This document shows, in pieces, positions 44,761 to 55,661 of a stretch of DNA of 64,000 nucleotides; the stretch's first letter is position 1, and each line of letters begins with the position of its first letter. The notes beneath the pieces are model-generated. The model saw nothing but the letters and a program-made list of their open reading frames with translations, made no database searches and was not told the origin of the DNA. The DNA is from Diplolepis rosae (lineage: Eukaryota > Arthropoda > Insecta > Hymenoptera > Diplolepididae), in the NCBI GenBank assembly GCA_030998225.1, contig JAPYXD010000045.1:930001-994000 (forward strand), in the 5' to 3' direction. A program made the translations under genes and the position numbers.

Positions 44761-45809
44761 ACATTGCCTTCTCATCTTGAGAAGTAGTATAAGTTACCAA
44801 CTAAGTATCATTTTATGAAAACTTGTGCAACAACTTATTTATTTATAATAAATTACCTTATATATTCGTAAATTCAGTGTTTTATTATCATTGTGAACAA
44901 CTCAGGGCCCATAGACCTGACAAGTGACAACGTACCCACAAACAAAAATAAATTATCAGGGCTTACCAACCTGATATAATCAGCTAACCTCCTCCCTTAC
45001 ACCCAAAAATCCAACCTACCCTCGCCTTTTGCTCGGGACGTAACATTATATTTGTATTTTATATAAGAGAAATCGTGAAATGTAATTTCGTATGCAAATT
45101 TAGATGTAATTTTGGTTTTTTTTGAATACTGAAACCTTTTATTCACAGTTTTATAATGAAATTCATATGTGAATAATATTACGTATTAGTTTTCTGAGTA
45201 TTTTATTTGAATGAAAGTTTTTTCAATGTTGCTTATACCAGAGAAGAACCTCTACTGTATAATTTCGATTGTATAATTAGATATAATTTATGTATTACTT
45301 AAGTATTTTAATATTTTATTTTTTAAACTACAATATCATATTTTATCATTCCTTAATATATAATATTCTCTACATAATTTTCTAATTGAACTATTTGATT
45401 TGCACAGCTAAAAAATATTGAAATTGATATTTTGTTTTGAAACTTTGAAAATTTATTGAGTTTAAATTTTAGTAGAAAATCATCTTTTGAGTCTTTAAAG
45501 CATCCTAAAATATAAATAAAATGTTTAGATATTCATTTTAAGTGAATGTTTTTGGAAATATGAAAGAAAGAAAGGTAATATCCTAAATGATAAATTTGGT
45601 GATTTTAAATTTGTCGTCTGCTTCGCGCCACTTTGACACGAAGTGGACAGAAACATAATTTTTGATCTTGGCTCAACAGACGAAAGCGTGAAATCGAAGC
45701 GAGGAAGTGGGGGACACACCGACACGACGCGCTTGATTGTGTGTGCTTCCACATGGGAGCGTGGTGGGGGCCGCCAGCTGCCACGATCTGGGATCACTGT
45801 TGTGTAGTA

Positions 45810-46050
45810 GTCAGTGCTAACGCTGTACGAAGAAGAAGTGAGAAGAAAAAGAATAAGAAATAGATTGCGTTCCGCTGTACGAGAAGAAGTGAGAAGAAGA
45901 AGAATAAGAAATAGATTGCGTTCCGCTGTAAGACTATAATGCACATGCGCAGTTCAATTTCTACATTGTATTCCTCTGTAACGGAATATACAACATTTCT
46001 TTACTCTCAGCTGTAACGGAAAAACGAGTTTCCGCGGCTGAGGCACATAA
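45810..46050 (+). repeat. Copy of the repeat at 3650-3850
   Basis: GCTAACGCTGTACGAAGAAG and GCGCAGTTCAATTT with following TGTAACGGAA phrases are shared with 3660-3850 in the same orientation. An internal ~70-bp segment (GTACGAGAAGAAGTGAGAAG...) is tandemly duplicated here. Confidence 0.6.
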
Positions 46051-47257
46051 AGGTATTTTTAACTCACAAGTGACAGAGTTAGATTTACTTTAATTTTGCT
46101 GTGAGATTTACTAAACGCTCAGTAATTCCGACATTTCTTTTAAGCTATGTTAACAGTTTTTACTGTTACATTTACTTAAAATCATTTACTGTTCCTGCTT
46201 AGTAAATTTCGCCTTTCTTTTTTCTGCGTGCAGGATTACTTAATCCAATGACGGGATCTTCCAAAAACCATCCAGATATCTTAATAATTAAATTTAATTT
46301 CTTTATACAATTTAATCATAATATTTCAATCATTTTAATATTTAATTCTAATTACTAAATAATTCTCAGTATATATTAAAAATCTTTGGCGGTATAATTT
46401 GATCACCTCAAAAAAAATTATACACTTAGCGTCATTTCTGTTGCTTTATTCTATATATATAAAAAAAAAAAAAAAATTTACTTACTTGATGCTATTTCAC
46501 ATACACTGTAAAAAATCCAGTTGAAAATTACCAATCGATTATAAAATATTTTACTATGATTGACGTAGGAATAATACGACTCTATTGTGAATTTGCAACG
46601 ATAAGCGGTGTGATTTCACAGTATTTTTATGAAGTTTGCAGTGAAAGTTTAATATTACCACTTGAATCAGGGGACATAAAATTACGCATGATAAACATGG
46701 TAAATTTCAACCATAGTGTAACGTATATTTGAATGTAATTTTACAACGTGTCAGTAAATTCGCAATGCGTACTGCGATTTATTTTACCATGAAAGTGTAA
46801 AAATGCAGACTGAGTGTAAATCTACCAGAATTTTATAATTCCACGCTTCATGATGCATTTTTGTTTTAACGCCCGGCGCTGCAACAGTGATTCTATAACT
46901 TCTATAACCTAGAAAGCCAACTCTCGTGCAATAGCAGCAGGTTTCAAATTCTTATTTAATTTATCATTTATATCGCGTTTTCACAATGTAAAGGTAAGTG
47001 TTAAATTAAGAAAATAAACTAGAAAATTCGGCTTTGAATACTATTAATTTTATACTATTAATTCATAAAAATATACTACAAGAACCAATAAATATGTTAA
47101 TAATTCTATAGCATATTGATTTACATTTACAGTGTAGGAAAAAATTGAGAAATAAATAAACAAGTAACAATTGCCGCTCGACAGATACGAGTGAACTTCT
47201 ACATATATTTATTTTTTGACTTTTAAAAGTGGATCATTTTGATCCCGAATTGCTATA
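46051..47257. other. MITE remnants, no gene recognised
   Basis: CACTGTAAAAAATCC after TA at 46507 resembles the TA|CACTG ends of other elements here, but no partner end was found. 47042-47135 is an inverted partial copy of 47320-47385, ending in ACTGTA-type sequence, so it belongs to the TA-target family described next. A donor-like AAAGGTAAGTG lies at 46991-47001 without a supported exon. Confidence 0.4.
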
Positions 47258-47385
47258 CACTGAAAAAAAATTCTGTTAAATCAAAAGCATTTCTTTCCAA
47301 AAGCATGTATATCATGGATTCAAATCAATATGCTATAGAATTAGTAACATATTTATTGGTCTTGTAGTATATTTTTATGAATTAA

Positions 47386-48617
47386 CCCTTGCTTACCACA
47401 CTTCCGTAGAATTACACGCTTACCACGCATGGGTCTAAAAGACCCGAAAGACAAAAATCGTTATAAAAAAGAAACTATTTAATAATTTGACTAGAAAATT
47501 TGTTTCGGAACTTCTCTAAAACTTATTTTAAAATATAACGTAGGTTTCATGGCCAAAAAAAATTTTAAATATGCAAAAGAAAATATGTTAAAGTCAAAAA
47601 GTGTAGAAAATGACCATTACCACTGAAAAATTCATAACGTTTTAAATATTTAATATAAAGGGCTAAAAATTTAATCAGACATATTCAAAATATATCTAAA
47701 AGTACCTACAAATTTTTTTATGTCCAGTAAAAAAAGTATATTTATTTTGAGGAATGAATGGCGAAAAAAAGGGAAAAAATAAATCATGCGTTCTTGTCAA
47801 AATACTCTATTGTACTAGATATCATAAAAAAATTTATACTGAAAATATCGATGGATTATGAAATTAATACAAAGTATGGCAAATATGAAATAAAAACAAA
47901 ATATGCATAAAATAACCAATTTTATTTTATAAGCCAGCGCTCTCGATATAGATAATATAATCTCGGAAAATAAATCACTACTACGCATAAATTTACACAC
48001 AAGTGGATTAGTAAAAAGCTAAACACACACTAACGGTCACAGCCTAATACAGACGTGTACTGGCGAAGCCTCGGGACTTTGATTCTCGAGGGGCAATCCT
48101 CACCGCGACACCTCCCCACTGAATTTCCACAACTCAATGGGAAGGTGACGCGGTGGGGGCTGCCCCTCGAGAGTCAAAATCCCGACGCTTGGCTAGTACA
48201 CGTCTTTTCCGATATACACGAAAAATACTCCGATTTCGAGTCTATTTCGGAGCAGAAGATCGTTTACTGTTTTTTTAAAACGTTATATGTCTTTTAAAAA
48301 AATTACACGTTTCAAACATACTTTATAGTCTTTATTCTTTGATCTGAAGTCAATATTCACCAAAAAAAAATTGTCTTAAAAAAATCATTTTCGAACGTAC
48401 TTACCACACTTGGGTCTTTTAGACCCAGGTCTATTTTTGAATAGCTGCCAAAACTAAACTAATGGTCCCAACGTCATGGTAAACATTGTGAAAGGTAGCT
48501 TAACTATTCAACTATCGACCATTATTGCTACAGACTCGCTCCCTTTGCGTTTAGGTACATAAAACTTAACTACAAAGAGAGCTTGGGTCTCGAAGACCCA
48601 TGTGTGGTAAGCAAGGG
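47386..48617. mobile_element. Non-autonomous piggyBac-like element, 1,232 bp
   Basis: TTAA flanks both ends (47382-47385; 48618-48621). The termini CCCTTGCTTACCACAC and GTGTGGTAAGCAAGGG are inverted and start with CCC as in piggyBac. Subterminal GGGTCTAAAAGACCC (47428) and GGGTCTTTTAGACCC (48412) are palindromic and inverted to each other. No transposase frame is present. Confidence 0.88.
48051..48205. repeat. 155-bp hairpin inside the piggyBac-like element
   Basis: The arms from AGACGTGTACTGGCGAAGC and to GCTTGGCTAGTACACGTCT pair over about 55 bp, including CTCGAGGGGCA/TGCCCCTCGAG and CACCGCG/CGCGGTG. It is far more GC-rich than its surroundings. Confidence 0.7.
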
Positions 48618-48679
48618 TTAATAGTATGCATGCTTTTGGAAAGAAATGCTTTTGATTCAATAGCATTTTTTTCTCAGTG

Positions 48680-48969
48680 TACTCAGTTTGATCTGCAACA
48701 GTTTGATCTGTTAAGGTTTACTGTGTTTCAATCTATAGTAATAGTTTATCGACTTAGCTTCATACCAAGACAATTTTGAGGTATAAATTTATATTCGAAC
48801 TCCGATATAACTTATGTACTTTCTTAAATCAGTAAACACTTAATTTACATTCATTTATTGAAATTGTCATGTATAAGATGTTACGTACTTCAACAAATGT
48901 TATTCAAAGTACTTTACTATATAAAAATTTAAAAAGTAAAATTTTGTAAATTTAGCATCATAACAAAAG
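48680..48969. other. AT-rich spacer
   Basis: No gene or termini recognised. Confidence 0.4.
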
Positions 48970-49324
48970 AATTTAAGGTGTAAATTCTTATGTAATTTCA
49001 GATGTAATTAATTCGTTTTTTAAAATTATGAAACTCCTAATTTACATTTATTTATGGAAATTTTCATGCGAAAAATGTTACATGCTTCAAAAAATATTCA
49101 AATTTTTAATTTGTCGTCTACTTCGCGTGTACGTCTTTTACACGAAGTAGAGAGAAACATATTTCTCGAATTTGGCTCAACAGCCGACAGCGTGCAATTG
49201 AAGCTAGGTAATGGCGACACACCGTCATGGCGTACTTGATTGTGTGTTCTCCCATATGGGAGCGTGGTGGGGACCGCCAGCTCCCACATTCTGGAATCCT
49301 AGAGTTCCTAGACTGAGATCACTG
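48970..49324. repeat. Right-end fragment of a hAT-family foldback
   Basis: 48970-49110 matches 5226-5370 in reverse. 49110-49300 matches the outer arm of 40608-45799 (GTCGTCTACTTCGCG, GGGAGCGTGGTGGGG, CCAGCTCCCAC). The last bases are disturbed before GATCACTG at 49317-49324, so the terminus is mutated. Confidence 0.65.
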
Positions 49325-49383
49325 GCTCATCTAGTAGAGCTCTTGCCTTTGAGGCGGGAGACTGAGGGTTCAATTGAATGCTT
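49325..49383 (+). tRNA. tRNA-like SINE head or tRNA relic
   Basis: GCTC-ATCTAGTA-GAGC folds as a D arm. CTTGC-CTTTGAG-GCGGG folds as an anticodon arm (loop anticodon TTG, two GT pairs). GGTTCAATT resembles a B box. The T arm and acceptor stem do not form, so it is not a working tRNA gene. A polymerase III-type SINE head is the likely origin. Confidence 0.45.
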
Positions 49384-50483
49384 ACTGCCGTCAATATTTT
49401 TGATTCATCAAAATGCTTTTTTATCTAATTCCTTGATAAAAATTATTAAAATTATGCCATTTAAGGAATATTTGATCTTTATTTTTCAATAAAAATTCTT
49501 TTATTCGAATTTCAATCATGTCTCGTGTGGAAAATCGTACATTTTATTGTAATTCTTTACTCTTCGGTATTCATATTTTCAAATCAAAGCAAGAACGAAA
49601 TATTTTTAAAAAATTAAGTGTTAAATACGAAAAAAAATGTTTTTTTAAACTACAAAAAGCAAAATTTAAGAATAATGGTCAATTATGTTTAATGTATTCA
49701 TAGTCTGATAAATGTGCATACTACAATCTAATAAATTTACATGGTATAATTCTTTAATCAGAATCATCAGATGTATCGCACGGATCAGAATAGTACTGGT
49801 CATAAAGCAAGGAAAACTAAAATTTACGCACATCTGATACATTTAGTGAACGCTGATTTCTTACAATAAATTATAGAATTTCAGTAAAAATTGCGATTTT
49901 TTAAACAAGACATGATAAAAATTAATAAAAAAATGAATTTTTCTCAAAAAAAAAAAAAATGCTCTTACTATCACAATTTTGTTCTGATGAAGCTGGTTAA
50001 TGAAGTTTTCCTTACTTATTGGGCTCTGATAAAGTATGGCAAAGCTCAATTCAATTGGATAAGTCTATCGAGAGTTATCGGGTATTCGACCTGCTACTAC
50101 TACAAATAGACACTTTTGTGAAAACTGGTTTTTTTTCTTTCTCATGGGAGATCAAAACGTACAGATTTGATGAAAATTTCGAAAATCATTTTTCTCGTAA
50201 AACCAATACCTCCTCATTCATGATAAAAATGTAAAAATGTTAATATAATCTTCAATATAGTATTGACCGCGTATGACTCGTAGAAAATATTCATTTTTCA
50301 TATCTCTATCATAAATATCAAGTTTGATTATAAACATATAATTTTTAAATTCGGTTTTATAACACTTTTAGGGCCATGTCATAAACCTGACTTCATCCAA
50401 AACTTTTCGTCCTCCTCAATCTTAAATTCAAAGCGCAAGTGGATTTTTCCTAGGACATTCCCTAGCGAACTGGCTGAACGCTA
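49384..50483. other. AT-rich, no gene recognised
   Basis: Several short frames without motifs. CCTAGCGAACTGGCTG near 50463 matches 1339-1354. Confidence 0.45.
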
Positions 50484-50485
50484 TA

Positions 50486-51779
50486 CACTACCGTCGGAAA
50501 TTGTGCGCACGGTGCTTGTCATCGCTATCAAAAATCACTGCTGACTTTGAACCACGATATCTCAGTGAAAAAAAGAGATAGGGCATTTTTAAAAATACAG
50601 TTAGAAAGCTTTTGAAATTCCACGTCTAGTAATGCTCAATAAATGTTTTTTTGACTTTCTGAAAATAATACAGCTGGTGAGGAGTTAAAAAAAAATTCAA
50701 GATTTTTTCAAATTCTCTACCTCAACTTCAACTTTTTGCATGACCTAGGAAAAATGTTATCAATATCTGAAAATTATACAACATAAAGTCTAAAATCTTA
50801 TCTTTAATTTAAGCCAAGAAAACTTAAAAAATATTCATGGGTACCCGAGATACGATTAAAAATGTTCAATCATATCTGAGTTGAATTTTAATCGACGATC
50901 ACGCTTCTCGGCCGGTTTGTTGCTCCCCCACTTAGTTGAGTTAGGACCGAATAGGCCACGCACAAAGGTGGCGCTTATGTGGAGGCTCTCTTATATTATA
51001 TGTATTTTTAATTCTTTTCATTAGTAATTTTTATTTCTAATTATTCTAAATTTTAAAAAATATTTATTGTTATTTGTAACTATTAAAAATTATTTAAATC
51101 CAATATTATCCCCATATTAACGAATAGAACAATGATATGTAAACATTTGTTATTTCTTTAAATTCTTATAAACTAGAACATTAATAAAAATTTTAATAGT
51201 CATTGTAAATATCAACTAAGAATAAAAGGAATGGAAATAAAGGAAACACGTTCTTGGATCAAAGAACATATAAGAGAGCTCCACATAAGCGCCACCTTTG
51301 TGCGTGGCCTATTCGGTCCTGCCTCAACTAAGTGGGGGAGCAACAAACCGGCCGAGAAGCGTGATCGTCGATTAAAATTCAACTCAGATATGATTGAACA
51401 TTTTTAATCGTATCTCCGATACCCATGAATATTTTTTAAGTTTTCTTGGCTTAAATTAAAGATGAGATTTTAGACTTTATGTTGTATAATTTTCAGATAT
51501 TGATAAAATTTTTCCTAGGTCATGCAAAAAGTTGAAGTTGAGGTAGAGAATTTGAAAAAATCTTGAATTTTTTTTTTTAACTCCTCACCAGCTGTATTAT
51601 TTTCAGAAAGTCAAAAAAATATTTATTAAGCATTACTAGACGTGGAATTTCATAAGCTTTCCAACTGTATTTTTAAAAATGCCCTATCTCTTTTTTTCAC
51701 CGAGATATCGTGGTTCAAAGTCAGCAGTGATTTTTGATAGCGATGACAAGCACCGTGCGCACAATTTCCGACGGCAGTG
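50486..51779. mobile_element. TA-target foldback with ~0.5-kb arms
   Basis: The ends CACTACCGTCGGAAATTGTG (50486) and CAATTTCCGACGGCAGTG (to 51779) are inverted and flanked by TA. The arms run to about 50995 and from about 51269 with few differences. The ~270-bp centre is AT-rich and non-coding. TA duplication is a Tc1/mariner-superfamily trait; no transposase is present, so the class is inferred. Confidence 0.8.
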
Positions 51780-51781
51780 TA

Positions 51782-52274
51782 GGTTAACTTTTAATGAACG
51801 CAAATACATTTTTGGATAAATTCGGATTCAAATTTACTTCATGACCTGCTAGTAGAAAAAAATGATTAATATTTCATTTGCAGGCTTATAATAGTATTAA
51901 GCGTGGTCTTTTTAATGAAAAATTATATGTTGAATCATGGGATAGAAAGTATTCTTCATTTTTTTCATACAAATATAATAAAAAATAAAACATAGTAGTA
52001 ATATGTAATCCAGAAGAATTTATTTGACTCATGTAATTACACAATCGGAAGTTTATCATTCCACAAATCAGTCAGAAGTATCATATGTTGAGTAGCGCAT
52101 GACAAATTAATAATTTTTAAATTAAGATAAAAAATTTGGTCAGACAAAATTATAGCTAATTAAATTAGTAGTATTCAAATATGAATTAGTAGAAAATTAC
52201 AAATTATTGATCAAAATACTTACTAAAGTAATCGGTGAGTGATTCCAAACTTTCACAATTACTTTAGTTTTCTA
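51782..52274. other. AT-rich spacer
   Basis: No gene recognised. Confidence 0.4.
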
Positions 52275-52519
52275 CACTCTAAAAACAAGTGTGTTACTTC
52301 TACACGTAAATCACGATAGTAATTTTTGAGGCATTTGAAGTGTGTATTTTCAGTACACATTACAAACGTAACGTTTAATTTTCAAACACTTTAACGTTTT
52401 GTACTCGAAAAATTGAGTTGGAAATGTTTAGTAAGTATACACTTCGCTCAATTACACACTTGAAAACGTGTGTATTGTGTAAAAATTACACATTTCCCTA
52501 CACACTTGTTTTTAGAGTG
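52275..52519. mobile_element. 245-bp TA-target MITE, CACTCTAAAAAC ends
   Basis: Inverted 19-bp ends CACTCTAAAAACAAGTGTG and CACACTTGTTTTTAGAGTG, each beside TA. Internal ACACACTTG/CGTGTGTA phrases repeat the terminal motif, another element with subterminal repeats. Confidence 0.85.
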
Positions 52520-53072
52520 TACCTATTCAGATCAAGAGACTATATTGAATTAATTTTGATAACATATACTTTTTTATGATTCACAGACAAATTTCTTCGA
52601 ATATTTCCCACATAGCAAAACAAATATTTGTATGATTGGGATACATTTTTCTATAAACAAACATTTTTTCTAAATATGAAGTTTACTTTTTGAGCGTAAA
52701 TAATGATTGAAGAGAATTTGATTGATCAAAAATATATAATTTAAAGCAGTCGATTATTTAGGAAAAGAAAGAATAAAACCTATAAGACTTATTTGATTAT
52801 TTGCAACTTTCAGACTCGCCTACTCCAATAACGGTGAATAAAGTTGAGTTAAGACATTTTAACGTAGTATTGAGTCTTGCAGGTCTACTTCAGATCTATT
52901 CGGAATAAAAAACCACTTAATTTATATAATTTATAAATTTTTTCAATAATTTATATTAATAATAAACAGGACTTGTGTCGACCCTTAGTATTAAAATTTG
53001 GATATTTTTGGTGAACTTAGTTGGCTTTAGGGTCCAGAAAAAGTGTAAACTCAAGGTTTCATATTTTCAAAC
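52520..53072. other. AT-rich spacer before the repeat cluster
   Basis: No gene recognised. Confidence 0.4.
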
Positions 53073-53101
53073 GTTTCGACTCAAGTTGGAGTCCTCATCA
53101 G
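53073..53101 (-). ncRNA. Hammerhead-like motif
   Basis: The minus strand reads CTGATGA, G, GACTC, loop CAACTT, GAGTC, GAAAC, then GTTTG. This is the canonical core CUGAUGA...GAAA with a perfect 5-bp stem II and one additional G. Hammerheads of this kind are known from Penelope-like and related retroelements. Stems I and III and the cleavage site were not established. Confidence 0.5.
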
Positions 53102-53124
53102 TGAGAATTTATTTCTATAAAAAA

Positions 53125-55262
53125 TACAAAGGAGGAAAACTTAAAAATTGCCCGTGTAACGAATAAACATTGTGGTAAAAAATGATATAATAGAATTGCA
53201 AGTGTAAAAATATAAATTTGGACTAAATAACTAAATTTGCGATAAAGTAAAACTGTACAAAAAATGTTTTCTGTAAAATTACTAAGGAGAGACTTAAAAA
53301 ATAGCACGTGTGGCGGATAAACATTGTGGTAAAAAATTATATAAAAGAATTGCAAGTGTGAAACTGTAAAATTGGTCTAAATAACTAAATTTGCCAAAAG
53401 GTAAACTGTAAAAAAACTTAATTTGTAAAATTCCCAAAAAGCAAAGTTAGAGCAACAATTGTAGAATTGACGGTGAATTGAATTCAGTTGTATTGGGCAA
53501 TAGATGACGTAAGATGCGACTGAATAACAGAACATTTATGGCTGAATCATGGATGTCCTTTAAAGCACTCGACTTATGGGGCTTTAATTGTGAGATGTTG
53601 TTGATGTTTTTGGGAGATTATTTTCTCGATTTTGAATACCCTTGTATTGCATCATTATGTGACGTACTAAAGAGATGAGCAAACTGCTCAATAGATCAGT
53701 CATAAATGGGCAATAAATTGGGTATTATCGTTCATTCATTGTTGCAATATATCACCCATTATTGGTCAATTCTATTCGTGAATTAATTTACTAATTTAGA
53801 TCATCTAGTTTCCGATGCACAGAATTAATTTCAACAAAATTATAGTGAGAAAAATTTTTCATTTTTTTTAACTCAAGTTTTTCCGCAGAACTTGAAAAAG
53901 TTGTACTAGAAAAAATGAGAAATTCTTGTACTACCTCGAGTAATTTTTTTTCCATTCTGGCATCAAATTACAAACAAAGATAGAAACTTCCAATATTTTT
54001 TGGATAACTTTTTCTTTCTATGTACACATATCGCTTATTTAAAAAACGATTTTATACAATCTCTTCAGAAAAATTTAATTTCTTGTGAATGATAACGAAC
54101 TCAAGTCATTTAAATAAATAATATATGATGAGTAATTCATCGTATTGCGTTGGACTTCACTTTACGCAAAGAAAAGACTATTTAACGAAAGCTATTCTAT
54201 CCATCATCAATTGTCGCATAAATGACGAATTCTCTGCATGGTATAGGCAATCACAATAGATTTGCCAATAACTGCATGTACTCATTGTAATCGCTACCAT
54301 CGATGAGAATTGTACCATGATTGAGTTTTAACTATTGTTCGTCTTTCGAAGAAAAATAATCTCAGAAAAAGTCAATAGGAACTCGTTATCGAATCAATCG
54401 AATTTCATTAGAGAATTTGGCATCGATTGCCATAAGATGCGACGCCAAGAGAGGGCAATAAATGATACATTCAGTTGCGACATAATGGGGCACCTATTGT
54501 CTATTTATGGAGAACCGAAAACGTCGTTTGTGAATGTCTTCTTTATGACTGTACAAACTCACCTCGCTATTCCCAAAATTCAATTTACTCAATCAAAACG
54601 TACCGATCGTTGGGTCAATCAATTGCTTTTTGGGTTAATAATGGGAGAAACTTACAAATAGCACGTGTGACGGATAACATTGTGGTAAAACGATATAAAT
54701 GAATTGTACAAGTGAGAATATAAAAATGGTCTAAAATACATTTACAAGAAAATAAAAACTGTGAAAAAAAAAATTTATTCTGTAAAATTACTAAGGAGAG
54801 AAAAAAATATTAAAAATTAGCACATGTGACGGATAAATATTGTAGTATAACGATATAAATGAGTTGTACATGTGAAACTATGAAATTGGTCCAAACTAAA
54901 TATTTACAAAAAAATTCAACTCAGTTTTGAAGAAAAATCGGTAGTGACAAAAGTTCTCTTACAAAAAATCTGTGCTTGACTTGTTTGCGACGAAAGAAGA
55001 AATATAGGAAAAAAGGAATTTTGTAATTGTGTCACTTAGATCAATTTTTTCCAGCATCGTTTTGTCCGCCTACTTAACAAAATAACAGGTCAGTTTTTGT
55101 TTGGCAATGCTTTATTGGGATGAGTTCGCAGTTTTTTGGACTTTTTATTCTGTAATGTTTATCCGTCACACGTACAATTTTTTCTAAGTTTCTTCTCTTT
55201 GTATTCTTAAAGGAAAAACATTTTTTATGGTACAGTTTTTATTTTCTGTAAATTTAGTTTTT
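53125..55262 (+). repeat. ~150-bp repeat cluster near the ribozyme motif
   Basis: A module with AAGGAG(A/G), (A)GCACGTGTGRCGGATAAACATTGTGGTA and GAATTGCAAGTG occurs near 53128, 53281, 54645 and 54791, and inverted near 55157-55195. Between them 53470-54640 has GGGCAATA-type phrases and no recognised protein (the frame at 54335-54661 has no family motif). It is probably a retroelement remnant linked to the hammerhead-like motif; the linkage is inferred from proximity. Confidence 0.5.
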
Positions 55263-55293
55263 CATAAGGACTGGCAATCTCCCACCTCATCTC

Positions 55294-55542
55294 TGTCAGG
55301 ACCAGCCGTATGCATCAGCCCGTATTTCACGATTCTAACTTGACCCCCTTAGTGTCCTAAGTTGAATTCCTAACTTAGTTTGCCGAATCGTCACATATTT
55401 TGTTCTTTCCAAGCTTACTACTTAACTCTTTTTTTACCATGTCGTCAAGTCAGTAGGTCTTAATGCCTGTCTGTTAAGAAAGTGTCTCCTGCTGTAACCT
55501 GGTGTACAATTCTGTATCGCGATTCATCACCTAAATCCTACA
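55294..55542 (+). repeat. 5' LTR of the decayed copia element
   Basis: Bounded left by the point where the 28-bp repeat shared with 1436-1463 stops, and right by the primer site. It starts TGTCAGG and ends CCTACA. About 249 bp. The left boundary is inferred because no 3' LTR remains for comparison. Confidence 0.6.
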
Positions 55543-55556
55543 GGTTATGGGCCCAG
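55543..55556 (+). other. Primer binding site, internal tRNA-iMet type
   Basis: GGTTATGGGCCCAG, the same 14 bases as in the intact element at 16922-16935, directly after the LTR. Confidence 0.8.
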
Positions 55557-55661
55557 GTCGTCGCGTTCGCGATCGGAAGTGAAATAAGTGTTGACCTTAC
55601 GTGCCAGAAGAAAAGTGCTTGTTCAATTCGAGGGGAAGCGTGGACTTTAGACACTTGAAAA

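Larger units (their letters stand above)
42994..45045 (+). repeat. 2,052-bp solo LTR
   Basis: The element begins TGTTAC, ends GTAACA and is flanked by TTAT on both sides (42990-42993; 45046-45049). The undamaged copy of the site in the left foldback arm (about 41345-41375) shows a single TTAT context, so insertion is certain. A 4-bp duplication and TG..CA ends indicate a Gypsy-type LTR left by recombination. It has U3-like tandem repeats (43706-43791), a TATA/initiator promoter, AATAAA at 43977-43982 and a long leader carrying a hairpin array. No internal coding region remains. BEL-type origin is not excluded. Confidence 0.8.
40608..45799. mobile_element. hAT-type foldback with 1.4-kb arms
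   Basis: The ends CAGTGATCCCAGATCGTGGG and CACGATCTGGGATCACTG are inverted. The left arm runs 40608-42015 (1,408 bp) and the right arm 42338-45799 (1,406 bp after removing the LTR at 42994-45045 and its duplication). The 322-bp centre has no gene. End sequence and outer arm phrases (TTTCACGCTTTCG, GCGAAGCAGACGAC) are shared with the transposase-bearing element at 26587. No 8-bp duplication is visible (TTTATATG left, TTGTGTAG right). Confidence 0.85.
47258..48679. mobile_element. TA-target MITE, split by a piggyBac-like element
   Basis: The ends CACTGAAAAAAAATTC (47258) and AGCATTTTTTTCTCAGTG (to 48679), followed inward by AAAGCATTTCTTTCCAAAAGC and its inverse, are flanked by TA on both sides. 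Without the piggyBac-like insertion it would be about 190 bp. Confidence 0.75.

Noticed and set aside
40580..45944. Mirrored frames at 40580-40846 and 45525-45944
   Set aside because: They correspond to the outer arms of the hAT foldback; no protein family.
46880..47001. Possible non-coding first exon ending in AAAGGTAAGTG
   Set aside because: Only a donor-like sequence supports it; no promoter pair, no ATG frame and no acceptor.
49325..49383. Functional tRNA-Gln gene
   Set aside because: Only D and anticodon arms form; T arm and acceptor stem are missing.
54335..54661. 108-codon frame
   Set aside because: No motif, no splice context and surrounded by repeat modules; treated as chance.
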